Below, one piece after another: positions 10,625-20,844 of a stretch of 64,000 nucleotides of DNA. Each line of letters begins with the position of its first letter. Position 1 is the stretch's first letter. The position numbers were made by a program, and so were the translations under genes. Source of the stretch: Papilionanthe hookeriana x Papilionanthe teres. Lineage: Eukaryota; Streptophyta; Magnoliopsida; Asparagales; Orchidaceae. The stretch spans positions 71,790,121-71,854,120 of the forward strand of contig CM040421.1 in NCBI GenBank assembly GCA_022702705.1, given 5' to 3'. The notes beneath the pieces are model-generated. The model had not been told where the DNA came from. It searched no databases and was given only the letters and a program-made list of their open reading frames with translations.

Positions 10625-12910
10625 ATGGCCAGTAAAGAGAAATAAACTCAGCTGGAGATGCATCTGGAAGTGGTGAAGCTTCAGCAAATTCAAACATAGA
10701 AGAAAATAAACCATTGTGAAATCATGTCACTAAGCTAGGAAAATCATTTGTAGATGAAGGAAATATTACATTTATATGCCACTATTGTGGTATCACTTAT
10801 TAAGGATCATATTCAAGAGTAAAAGCTCACTTGCTTAAGATTGGTGGTCATGCAATTAAAGTTTACCCCAAAGTAAGTTCCTTATTAAGATATGAAATGC
10901 AAAAACAGGTCGATGAAGCCGAGGTAAGGATTAAAAGGGCTTTTCCAAAAGTGATACTTATACCAAGTTTTCATAAGTCATGTTAATCTACTTCTTCAAT
11001 TCAAATTCATGATGCTAGTTTCAATGTCGATTCACTTAAAATGAAAAGGTATGGGGCTAAAAGTAGAAAAGTTGCTAGAGATAGTAGTTTGGAAAAGCAT
11101 TTAATATACATATACAAGATTAACTAGATGGTGAAATTGCAAGTATTTTTTTTCAGCTGGCCTCTCATTTAACTTTACAAGAAATCTACATTATAAGAAT
11201 GTTTTTACTTTTGCATGTAATATAACCTTGTAAGTTATATTCCACCAGGGTACAATGTTCTTAGATCAAAGTTATTGCAGATAAAGACATTTAATATTAA
11301 GAAATTACTGTATCCAACAAAAGGTATGTAGAAAGAGAAAGGAATTAGTTTAGTATGTGAAGGCTAGACTGATCCGCAAAGATGACCTCTTATTAATTTT
11401 ATGATAGTATCAGAAAGTTCTCAAAAATTTGTCAAAGGTGTAAAATGATAAATCCTTCATTTCCAATTTGATTTAAAAACTGATAGTGATGGTTGGTCCT
11501 TTAAATATTCTTCAAGTAATTACTAATAATGCTCCAGTTTATAGGGTAGTTGATTTTATGATTGAGCAAATATATTCTCATATATTTTGGACACCTTGCA
11601 TTGTCCATACCCTTAATCTTGCCTTTAAGAACATACGTGCTGCAAAAAATACTGAATCAAATGAGATCACATCCAATGAATGTCATTGGATCACAACGGT
11701 TGCTAGAGATGCTATTTTGGTAAAAATTTTTATCATGAATCATTTTCATGAGGCTTTCTATATTTAATGATTTCTCCAATCTGAAAATCCTTGTTGTTGA
11801 AACTAGATATTTTAGTCATTCTAATGTTAAGAAGATTCAATCAAATTAAAAATACACATCAAGCAATAGTGATTATTGAAATATGGTCATGTTATTGTGA
11901 GAATGATGTGGGAAAGGCAATGTATGTGAAAGAGAAAAATACTTGATGATTTTTTGTGGGATAAAGTTGAATTTATTCTATATTTTACTGATACTATTTA
12001 TCACATGCTTCGAGTTGTAGATATGGATAAGCCATGCTTACATTTGATTTATGAGATGGGGAATACATTGTTATGTAAAGTGAAAAAAGAAATGTATAAA
12101 TATAAAAGAAAGATGAATGATGAAGACTCAAGTTTTTGGAGTATTGTACGTATAATTTTGGAAGATAGATGGAGCAAAAGTAACACACCCTTGCATTGCT
12201 TAGCTCATTCTAGTTTAATTTTGGAAGACTCAAGTTTTTATGATTTTCTTTCTAGTTTACTTTTATTTCATCAAGTTATAATCAAATAAATCAAATTTTT
12301 TATTTTATTTTTTACATTCTTGAAAAATATTCAAGCAAGAAACGGCTCGAGGAGAATCCTAAAGGAGTTTTCCCTCAAAGAGATTTGGAAATTTTAATTA
12401 TAAGAAAAATTTGTTTGAAACGTTATTTTCCAATTGATGATAAGAGACGACAGTTAAATGTGGAGTTTGTTAAGTCTTTTTGGATATTTAGATGAATTTG
12501 GAGATCAAGAGTCTTTACGTGATAGCTGGAATTTGGATCTAAAGATGTGGTGGTTGATTCATGGAGCTTCACCACCTTCACTTCAAATTATTGTCATAAA
12601 GCTTCTTGGATAAGTTTCCTTTTCTGAGAGAAATTGGAGCACTTATTTATTCATACAATCAATGAAGAGGAATAAAATAAATCCACAACGAACTGAAGAT
12701 TTATTTTATGTGCATGCTAACCTTTGTTTTTTATCAAGAAAGACTCCAAATTACATGAGAGATGATAACAATATATGGGATGTTGCAGGAGATTGATTTG
12801 AGAACCTGGACAATACCAAAATATTAGAGATTGTAAACTTTTCTCTTAATGAGCCAAAGTTAGAATCTATGATATTTAATAATGATGATAGTGGATGTGA
12901 ACTGTGAAGT
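10625..12910 (+). pseudogene. hAT transposase (BED finger, DUF659, hAT dimerisation), decayed
   Basis: Domains appear in family order. An N-terminal BED-type zinc finger (about 10,700-10,870) reads NITFICHYCGITY then a stop then GSYSRVKAHLLKI. DUF659 at about 11,486-11,767 reads ILQVITNNAPVYRVVDF and IFWTPCIVHTLNLAFKNI. A middle segment (11,954-12,289) reads MLRVVDMDKPCLHLIYEMGN and RWSKSNTPLHCLAHS. The C-terminal dimerisation region (12,545-12,790) reads WWLIHGASPPSLQ, ERNWSTYLFIQSMKRNKINP and LCFLSRKTPNYMRD. Many stops and frame changes make it non-functional. hAT transposases cut and paste elements with short terminal repeats and 8-bp target duplications. The segment carrying the catalytic core is poorly preserved. 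Confidence 0.85.
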
Positions 12911-13097
12911 AGAAGTACATGCCAAAGAAGTCGGCCATCATTATATTTCATTTAATGAATTAACATGGCTAAATTTTGATGTAATACAAGATAATATATG
13001 TTCTTATGTTTGCATTTTGTATGTCATAAACTAAAAATATATTTATACGCAGCTTAGTTTTTGAAAATTAATGTTATTAACTCATCTCTTCTATTTA

Positions 13098-13100
<3 letters not shown>

Positions 13101-13160
<60 letters not shown>
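13101..13160. repeat. (AT)n microsatellite
   Basis: About 60 bp of pure AT repeat ending in GATAGATATA. Confidence 0.97.
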
Positions 13161-13162
<2 letters not shown>

Positions 13163-13310
13163 TAGATATAAAATAATTTTTATTATTACGTCGTATCTAA
13201 CACATATCATTGTCCTATACTGTCAAGTATAGATATGTCTTGTGGCCGCGTCATGTTTGTATCCCCGTGTCGTGCTCGTGTCCGCATGTCCGTGTAGATC
13301 CTATGCTATG

Positions 13311-15060
13311 TGAAAATATGTCATCAGATGATGAGTGACTTATAAATGAGGATAATGGGTCACGTCAGCTGAGTTACAACAAATAGATCAGACTGTTAAA
13401 TTTCTTTAATGATGACAGGAACAAGTATAGTACATTCAACACTATATAATGAGATAAAAAGAAATTATTTTCTTTAAGATTTAAGTATTAGATGTTTCTT
13501 AAACGTTAATTTTCAGCTTTTTTTAATTTATTAAATTTTTATTATTGAATTGGGAAAAGAAAGATAATGAGGTTGAAGAAGAGGAAAAAGAAGGGAACAG
13601 ACTCAACTGAAAAGAGGAACCGGAGAAAGTATTGAGAACTCATACCAATCAAGACCACTTAAATGATGAAAGTATGGAGGACTTTTGATTATTTTTTTAT
13701 CTTCTTATTTACAACTATGAATGTTACTATGTTAGAGAATAGGAATGAATAATCTTTTATGCTAAACTTATATTGTCTTACTTTGATATTTTGTGTAATT
13801 TATCATATTTCACCATGTTATCATGTTAATATGTTAATATATTTATAAATTAAGATGCTCGTATTTTCCTACTTATTTATTTTGCCTATTCAATTTTCAA
13901 ATTGTGAGACTTACGACTCAACCTCTAAGTTTATGTCCACCTCATGAATGAAAAATGGCTCAATACTTAAGTATGCAATTTTAAATATTAGTTGTAACAT
14001 TACTACGTCTTTATGGTTGTTTAGAACTGGTCATTGCTTTTGTTGCTTTATGCATTTGCTTGCTCTCCATTATCTAAACAGAACATGCTGATTCTGGAAC
14101 ATCACTACACCTTTATGGCCTTAGCTGGTTAGACCGATTTACCGGTTTGTTGCTTTTTTCATTTTGCAGCTCTCCATCACTAAATAGATACTTCTTGATC
14201 TTCATTTTAGTTGAGTAGTTAAGCAAACAAGTTTGGAGGCTTGTTCAATTCTGATTTGGTTCGTCTTCGATGGAATTGTTTGTCATTGACATTTCATATG
14301 GTTTATTTCTAAGCTCAATTTTTTGTTTCTACTCCTTTTATAACTAATTTCTACTGTAGTCCACAGGTTTTGTGTTTGAACTTCACCAGTTTCTACTGTA
14401 GTCCACAGGTTTTGTGTTTGAACTTCACCAGTTATAATTAGTTGTTACAGTTAAGGAAGGAATTGGGTAGGCGTGGCTATCATTTTCAGCCAAATCCCAT
14501 CATTAGTTTCCAGTTGTAAAGTTCCAGGATAATTCAAGCAAACATTGCATTTATACCAAAAATATAAATAAATAAAAAAAAAAGATGGGGATAAAGTGAG
14601 TATGAATAGAGTACCAGATTTCTCTGGAGCAAAGATTTCCATCAATCTCCAATGCACTCGATACAATTTTCTTCTACCAAAGAGCTAAAAACTATAATAA
14701 AATAAAGAACAAAATTTAACCACCTTACAGAGAACTTAAGAAAGTTGTTAGAATGGGTCATTCACTAATAAAGCGAAGCCGGAGGCAATGTCTATAACAC
14801 TTTCCGGCAACAACAGTACAAAAAAATCTTCAAATCACCCGTGGAGCCATTGTAGTTCTGCCCTCATCGTGATTTTCTTTTCCAGAAGCTGAAGGAAAGC
14901 TTATACAGGAGCTGATAAATTGCAAAAAAAATCCCTCCACTTTATTAGAGATAGATCCTGTGAAAATTCCTCTTTGTGAGCTTCTTCAGGCATATGGGAC
15001 ACTTCTGCTTTGAGATAGCAGTATCAACGACGGAACAAATGGCCACAGATCGTCGTTGAC
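13311..15060. other. Unassigned AT-rich stretch
   Basis: No gene was recognised. Around 13,555-13,690 a purine-rich segment could encode an acidic tail (EVEEEEKEG), but it has a stop and no homologue I can name. A 42-bp tandem duplication lies at 14,348-14,431. Confidence 0.55.
14348..14431. repeat. Perfect tandem duplication of a 42-bp unit
   Basis: The unit beginning TTTCTACTGTAGTCCACAGG and ending CTTCACCAG is present twice, head to tail, without mismatch (14,348-14,389 and 14,390-14,431). The perfect match suggests a recent event. Confidence 0.95.
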
Positions 15061-15067
15061 GACTCAA

Positions 15068-15178
15068 TTAAAAAGTCCATACACACAACACAGGACATAT
15101 TATTTTTGGTCCCTTGGATGGAGCTGGAGCTGAAAACTCCTTCCAATCAAAAGGATCAGGCTTCAATCCCTTGTTCAT
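15068..15178 (-). other. Possible terminal exon of an unidentified gene
   Basis: On the minus strand a plausible splice acceptor (GATGTTGGTAG) is followed by MNKGLKPDPFDWKEFSAPAP, SKG and a stop after 36 codons. The composition looks protein-like rather than random, but I cannot name the family or find upstream exons. It may be a gene fragment or chance. Confidence 0.2.
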
Positions 15179-15386
15179 CTACCAACATCAAAAATATCTG
15201 AGTCACAAATAAGAACAGGAAAATCTGCAAATACTTCAATATTCTAATAAACACCTTTTAAGTCGTCTTCACTAGCAGCATACCTTATCATTAATATGTT
15301 AATATCAAGTTGAGAACATTTTGGGTTGGTTGTTTTCAAAATTCATGAATTTTAAAAATGCAAGGAAATTGCTATGTATGTATGTT

Positions 15387-15734
15387 AAAATCAATGAGTT
15401 TGTTTGGTTGGATTCAAAATTAAATGCATTGAAATTTTCTTTTCTAAAATTTATAAAATATTTCAAATGCATTAAAAGTTTGCAGGTAGTGGTCACGATG
15501 CAGCCATGAACTGTGGGCCTTGAGTGAATGGAGTTGCAACCAATGAATCATGAACGATCACACCGCAAAATATGGAAATCGCCAAATTCGGGTAACTTCA
15601 TGATAAGGGCTTCAAATACGTCAACACTACAATTTACATATTGTTTGCTTTAAACTAAACACCAGGTTGGATTGCAAAAGGAAGGAATACAATATGCTCC
15701 TAGCGCTTCCAACCAAACAGAACCTATAAATTTT
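15387..15734. mobile_element. MITE, family A copy 1
   Basis: A 348-bp non-coding element. The left end AAAATCAATGAGTTTGTTTG and the inverted right end share TGTTTGGTTGGA. It contains conserved internal blocks also present in copies 2 and 3: TTTCAAATGCATT, GCAACCAATGA-like, CACCAGGTTGGATTGCA and GCGCTTCCAACCAAACAG. It is probably a hAT- or Harbinger-type non-autonomous element. Confidence 0.72.
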
Positions 15735-15750
15735 GTATTATTTTTATTTT

Positions 15751-15751
<1 letters not shown>

Positions 15752-15801
<50 letters not shown>
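15752..15801. repeat. (ATT)n microsatellite between two MITE copies
   Basis: About 50 bp of ATT repeats separating MITE copies 1 and 2. Confidence 0.97.
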
Positions 15802-15803
<2 letters not shown>

Positions 15804-15806
15804 TTG

Positions 15807-16157
15807 AAAATTCAATGGGTTTGTTTGGTTGGATTCAAACTGTATTTAAAATTTTTTCTAATATTTATAAGTGATTTCAAATGCATTTTAAATTTTCGGA
15901 TAGTGGTTAGGATGCGGCGATGAACTTTGGACTTCCAATAGATTTGATTGCAACCAATGATGATAGATTAGAATAATGAGCGATTACAATGCAAAGTTTA
16001 AAAATCGCTCAATTTGGGAAACTTCCAAAACTGTTTCAAATACATCAAAACCATATTTTTGCATTTTGTTTGCTTCAAGCTAAGCACCAAGTTGGATTGC
16101 AGAAAAAAAAATACTGTATACTCCTAGTGCTTCCAACCAAACAGTGTCTATAATTTT
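15807..16157. mobile_element. MITE, family A copy 2
   Basis: A 351-bp copy in the same orientation as copy 1. Its left end AAAATTCAATGGGTTTGTTT and copy 1's inverted right end match at about 22 of 27 positions, which defines extended terminal inverted repeats for the family. Internal blocks include AAGCACCAAGTTGGATTGCA and GTGCTTCCAACCAAACAG. Confidence 0.75.
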
Positions 16158-16210
16158 GCATTTTTTTTATTTTTATTTCTTAAATTTTTTATTATTTATT
16201 AGTTCTCTTT

Positions 16211-16213
<3 letters not shown>

Positions 16214-16278
<65 letters not shown>
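16214..16278. repeat. (AT)n microsatellite
   Basis: About 65 bp of AT repeat ending in GATAGA. Open frames across it are repeat-encoded IY runs and not genes. Confidence 0.97.
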
Positions 16279-16279
<1 letters not shown>

Positions 16280-17817
16280 TAGAAATCCTGAAGGCAATTG
16301 TATTAGATAAAGACAAAGGTACAACATTTTTGATGTTTAGGACCCACGAAAAAGAGATTACCAAAATACAAAAAAAAAACACACACCTAATTTTCCCAAC
16401 ATCTACTGTACAACACAAATAGTTCTCCAAAATTGTGTACATGTATACCCAAAATAATAAAAAAAAACCAAAATAAACAAATCAAGTTTATCAGCCAACC
16501 CGCAAGAGCAGTGTAAAATTGTGCACATTAGTCAAAACAGGAAGCAGCACTTTTAGCAGTGTAGTGACCAAGACAGTATCTCCACATTTTCATCCAAGTT
16601 AGCCCCAGTTAGCCCCAGTAAATTGAATAATATGGCCCCAACAATTGTCAGCAAATGATGTAGTAACCCCTGATGAGAAAATCACTCCAATCCTTCAACA
16701 TGAGACATCCCATCAAGTCAAAATAGGATGGCCCAAGCAATCCTTGAATGAAAACTACACTGCAGTGAATCTATCCATGCTCAGAAAAAAAAATCTTTCA
16801 GCAAAATCCCGAAAGCCACTCCAAAACAGAAATCTGAACAGATAATACGTAAAAAGTAATTTGATTTTGAAAATTTGATTTTGAAAAAGTGCTGTATGAA
16901 GAGAGTAAAATACAGCTAATTAATCCATCTTCAGCAGAGTGAAGCAACCCACCACATGCAGTGAAAAGCACCATAGCCGAACAACAGTGCACAACAAAGG
17001 CACTAAACAAAACTGCTAAAACTGACAGTTAAAAGACCCTGACACAGTCCAAAAGCGAACAAAAACATAGAAACAGTGGCAATAGTATGTGCGCAGCAGA
17101 AACTGAAAAGGCATAACAAAAGCCCAAGAAACCAACCCAATAGAGCACAACAAAAAACACAACGAGCATACAACTCACAAAGACTGAGGAAAACGACAAA
17201 CCTCAATGAAATTGGGACAGCACACTCCAGACCAAAGCGTGCACCAAAAGCACTCAGCACCGCAATCTGCACCAAACTTAACAGATAAATGAGTCAAAGT
17301 ATCCAAAGAATAGCACAAATGGGAGTTCATGAAAGTAAATTAGAGGGTATCCAAAGAATAACACGACAGTGAGTGCATAAGAGTAAAATAGGGGCCCTGT
17401 CCCAAATAGGAGGATAGAAAGAAGCCCAACTGACTAAATGGAAACAAAAATATAACCAGTAATAGATATAACCAAAGTGGGACCCTAAAATAACCAGACC
17501 AAATGAAAATAAGAGTGGAAATAGTGACAGCAATATAGCTGCAACAGAAATCCTGTTCCAGTATGGGATGAAAGGTGCAGCCCAAACCCCTAATGGACAC
17601 CTGCAGATGCATACAAATTCAGAGAATTGATAGTTGGAAATTAAATCCATGAGCATAAGTATGCAGCATAAGTAGCAAGGTAAAAATTATCAAGGTCTGA
17701 TGTAAGGAGCATCACGTAAGTCCCCAACAGCCAACTTAAGTAAAGTTACTGCACTCTTCCAACGGTGATTTAATTACCTTTTGTACCAAGAGCAACCAAA
17801 CAATTAGCTGGCCCACT

Positions 17818-17824
<7 letters not shown>
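16279..17824. other. Unassigned stretch, A-rich on the plus strand
   Basis: No recognisable domain on either strand. The minus strand is T-rich and gives several hydrophobic open frames (for example 17,003-17,275 and 17,327-17,656) that look like by-products of composition. The sequence could be intronic or an old repeat. Confidence 0.5.

Positions 17825-17870
<46 letters not shown>
17825..17870. repeat. (AT)n microsatellite at the 5' edge of an RTE LINE
   Basis: ACATACATACATAT leads into an AT repeat that directly abuts the first RTE coding bases. Confidence 0.95.
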
Positions 17871-17873
<3 letters not shown>

Positions 17874-18662
17874 CTGATAATATCCTTCTTGTGGATAAGA
17901 CTTGAGAAAGAGTTCAGGAGAAAATTGAATTATGGAGGTCTACATTAGGGTCTAAAGGCCTTCATATGTGTAAATCTAAAACTGAATACATAGAATGTAG
18001 TTTTAGTAATAGTAGATCTAGTATTAGAGTTGTAATAATAGGTGATCAAATCTTTAAAATGTGTGAAAGTATTAGATACCTTGGGTCTCGAGACTATTGT
18101 TCAAGGTGATGGTAATATAGATGAGGATGCTATTAGTAGAATTCAAGTGGATGGTTGAAGTGGAGGATTGTGTCAGGCCTATTGTGTGATAGAAAAGTAC
18201 TTCTTAGACTTGAAGGAAAATTTTATAATTGTGGTGAGACTTGCAATGCTTTATATGGCGGAATGTTGGCCTTTAAAAGAGAAGCATAAAATCAAGATAA
18301 GTGTGCTAAGATGAGAATGCTTAGGTGGATGAGTGGCTTGACAATTAGAGACAAAATGCAAAACAAATGTATCCATGAACGGGTTAGTGTAGCTCCAAGG
18401 GCAGACAAGATTAGAGAGAGTCATCTTAGATTGTTTGGTCACATTAAACGTCAACCATTTGATGATTAGATTAGGAGAGTAGATGCTCTAGATTCAACTT
18501 ATGTTTAAAAAAGTAGCAGACCTAAAAAGGCTTGGGCATGATGTATAAAAAATTATCTTAATTTATTATAACTAAATAAAAATATGACACTCAATAGGAT
18601 ACAATGGAGAAAAAGTATTCATGTAGCCAGGCCCATTTAGTGGGATAAAGGCTTCTTATTAT
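17871..18662 (+). pseudogene. 5'-truncated RTE-type LINE (end of RT and 3' tail)
   Basis: The fragment starts at the ADDI motif region of the RT (GCTGATAATATCCTTC) and continues through the plant RTE C-terminal region. Seen in pieces over several frames are LWRSTLGSKGLHMCKSKTEY, a RYLGS-like segment, VRLAMLYMAECWPLKEKHKI and KMRMLRWMSG. A stretch like HERVSVAPRADKIRESHLRL follows, then FGHIKRQP. The 3' end has the hallmark CATGTAGCCAGGCCCATTTA GTGGGATAAAGGCTT and a short (TTA/TTG) tail. Multiple frame changes make it dead. Such elements copy by target-primed reverse transcription, so 5' truncation is normal. Confidence 0.85.
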
Positions 18663-18677
18663 TGTCGTACGTATTTT

Positions 18678-19030
18678 AAATTCCATGATTTTGTTTGATT
18701 GGAATCAAAATAACCGCACTGAACTTTCTTTCCTATTATTTATAAATATTTCAAAAGCATTGAAAATCTGCCGGTAGTAGTTAGGATGCAACAATGAAAT
18801 GGCAAGCTTCAAATGGATGTAGTTGCGACCGGACCGGCGATGGTAGACTAGAATCATGTGCGATTACAACACAAAATTTGGAAACTTCCCAACTTGGTTG
18901 ACTTCCAGATAAGGGTTTCAAATACATCAAAACTATATTTTGCATTTTGTTTTCTTAACACCAAGTTGGAGTTCAAACAGTAGGAAAACAATTTGCTTCT
19001 AGTGCTTCCAACCAATCAGTCCCCATGATT
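18678..19030. mobile_element. MITE, family A copy 3
   Basis: About 350 bp, in the same orientation and with the same internal blocks as the copies at 15.4 and 15.8 kb (TTTCAAAAGCATT, TTTCAAATACATCAAAACTA, CACCAAGTTGGA, AGTGCTTCCAACCAATCAG). It is the most diverged of the three at the left end. It sits immediately downstream of the RTE tail. Confidence 0.7.
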
Positions 19031-20545
19031 AGAATCAACATAAAGTTATTGAGTTTTATTAGTTAGGCATCTAGACAAAACTTATGTAATAATCTTCATG
19101 CTAAAAAACTGTTTTATTCTTACAAGAAATACATAATTTAAAAAGACATAGTTTCAAACAAAAACTAAAACACATAAAAACTAATTAATGGTCGAGGTAA
19201 AGAACATGCAGTAGTGATCTGGGTAAGAATCGTTGTTATAATTGTTAGTAGCTATTTAGATTACTTTAATCTTAGCTACTAACAATTGGGATTACTTAAT
19301 GTAAGAAACAATAAACTAAAGATATTTAATTATAAATGCAATAACTTTACAGAGAAAACATTAAAGCATACAGCAAAAAATTTAATAATAAATTAATGCA
19401 AATTATCTCTAAATACAATACTGAATTTACATTTAATCATTTTGGTGGCATGCCCCATTAGATGAATAAAGAAATCTAATCACCATTTCTTAAAAAAGAA
19501 ACAAGCAAGGGATATGTTATTGCCTTCGTAAAGCAATTTTCATGTGTGATAAAATTATTACTTTAAAATTAGTACCCAAAACTCCTAATGTCTATATTTT
19601 ATAGGGGTGTAAATAATTGGACCTAATGGCCACTTTTGAAATTGACGCGAACAATGCAAGTTTGGGACAACCAGTGTAAGATTTGGCTAGGAGCTGGGTC
19701 AACTTTTAAGTAACTCAAAAAACATGGTTGGGTTAGGTCAAGCAGGAAATAATGACAATTATTTGATTAAGTTTTAATTAATAACTTATTTGAATTTGTA
19801 AAATTTTGTTATTTTGTGTTGTGCATTTTTTAGTTGTGCCCAAATAGGATAATTGTGTTCATTTTAAGTTGAATTATTACAAACTTATTGTGAAATAAAT
19901 ATTTTTTTATGACAATGACATGTTGATTTTGAGTTTGGTCCAATCAAGGTTGAGTTGAAATTTTATACTTGTTCAATAAATGGATAAAGTTCAGGTTAAC
20001 TATATTTGAGACAGATAATTTGTTGGTCAAATCAGAACCCAACAAGTAAAACTTTAATTGAAACACCCTAAATTCTTTAAAAAAAATACTATAAAATGAA
20101 ACATAATATCAAATCATACGTATCATTTATAAAGCTTAAGAAATAACCAATGTTTTAAAAAGTGTTCAAACGTGCGCCTCAGAGCGCATCTTAAATGGAG
20201 GTGGAGGATGCCTCGAGGCTTAAGCCTCAATGGTGTGGATGAGGCTAATGCCTTTTTGCAGAGGTGCAATGCCTCAAGGCGTTTGAGATAACACCTCATT
20301 TTCTTAATTAAATTAGATTATAAATTTACAATATTAATATAATAAACCTAATTCTTGAGTGTCATGGCAAGCCATCTAAGAATTGCAACATCCACTCACC
20401 ACTTCGAGCTTTATCCCGAGCTTGATCGAATGTCCCTGCTAGAGCCTCTTCTTCTCCTCCATCTTCTTCTTCACCGACGACCAAACTTTTACATGAATTC
20501 CCGTTCTTTGTCCCTTCAGTTTTCAATATGGTTTGAGGTTTGATG

Positions 20546-20548
<3 letters not shown>
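19031..20548. other. AT-rich spacer with a degenerate GCCTC-rich repeat
   Basis: No gene was recognised. At about 20,160-20,290 GCGCCTCAGAGCGC, GCCTCGAGGCTTAAGCCTC and GCCTCAAGGCG recur. This resembles the common plant CGCCTCAAGGC-type dispersed repeat, probably a transposon end. Confidence 0.5.

Positions 20549-20591
<43 letters not shown>
20549..20591. repeat. (AT)n microsatellite at the 3' edge of the L1
   Basis: AT repeat followed by ACATACATACATAT and the last bases of the minus-strand LINE. Confidence 0.95.
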
Positions 20592-20595
<4 letters not shown>

Positions 20596-20844
20596 CATAC
20601 ATATATTTATCCAAAGAGATCAAATATTATTAAAATATAGCAGAGTTTTTACATCTAATATGAGGGATATTAAGTAAATCCCCATGTACTGAAGAACTTA
20701 AAAATGAAAAAGAAAGGAAAGAACTACAAGTGATCTCCATTGAAGAAGCAGCTTCTGTAGCCAAATAATTTGTTGGTTGATTACCTTCTCTATGAACATG
20801 ACTCCAAATAACAGAGAGTGAAGTGGAAATATTGAAGATTATAT

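Larger units (their letters stand above)
2790..13310 (+). mobile_element. Candidate hAT element split by a nested Harbinger insertion
   Basis: If the GTGTCC-rich segments at about 2,795-2,870 and 13,230-13,300 are its subterminal ends, removing the 6.45-kb Harbinger element leaves about 4 kb. That is the usual size of an autonomous Ac-like hAT element, and the transposase gene is in the expected place and orientation. The boundaries are inferred from inverted similarity only. Confidence 0.4.

Noticed and set aside
16173..16442. Open frame with long IYIYIY run (also at 20,362-20,598, 26,325-26,843 and 54,220-54,585)
   Set aside because: These are translations of (AT)n microsatellites and, at 26.3-26.8 kb, of a solo LTR.
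17003..17656. Hydrophobic minus-strand frames resembling membrane proteins
   Set aside because: The T-rich strand gives Leu/Phe-rich frames by composition. No start context, domain or splice structure supports a gene.
18683..19030. CCATGATT at both ends of MITE copy 3 as an 8-bp target duplication
   Set aside because: Alignment with copies 1 and 2 places the left CCATGATT inside the conserved terminal region (it aligns with CAATGGGT), so the match is probably coincidental or part of the terminal repeat.
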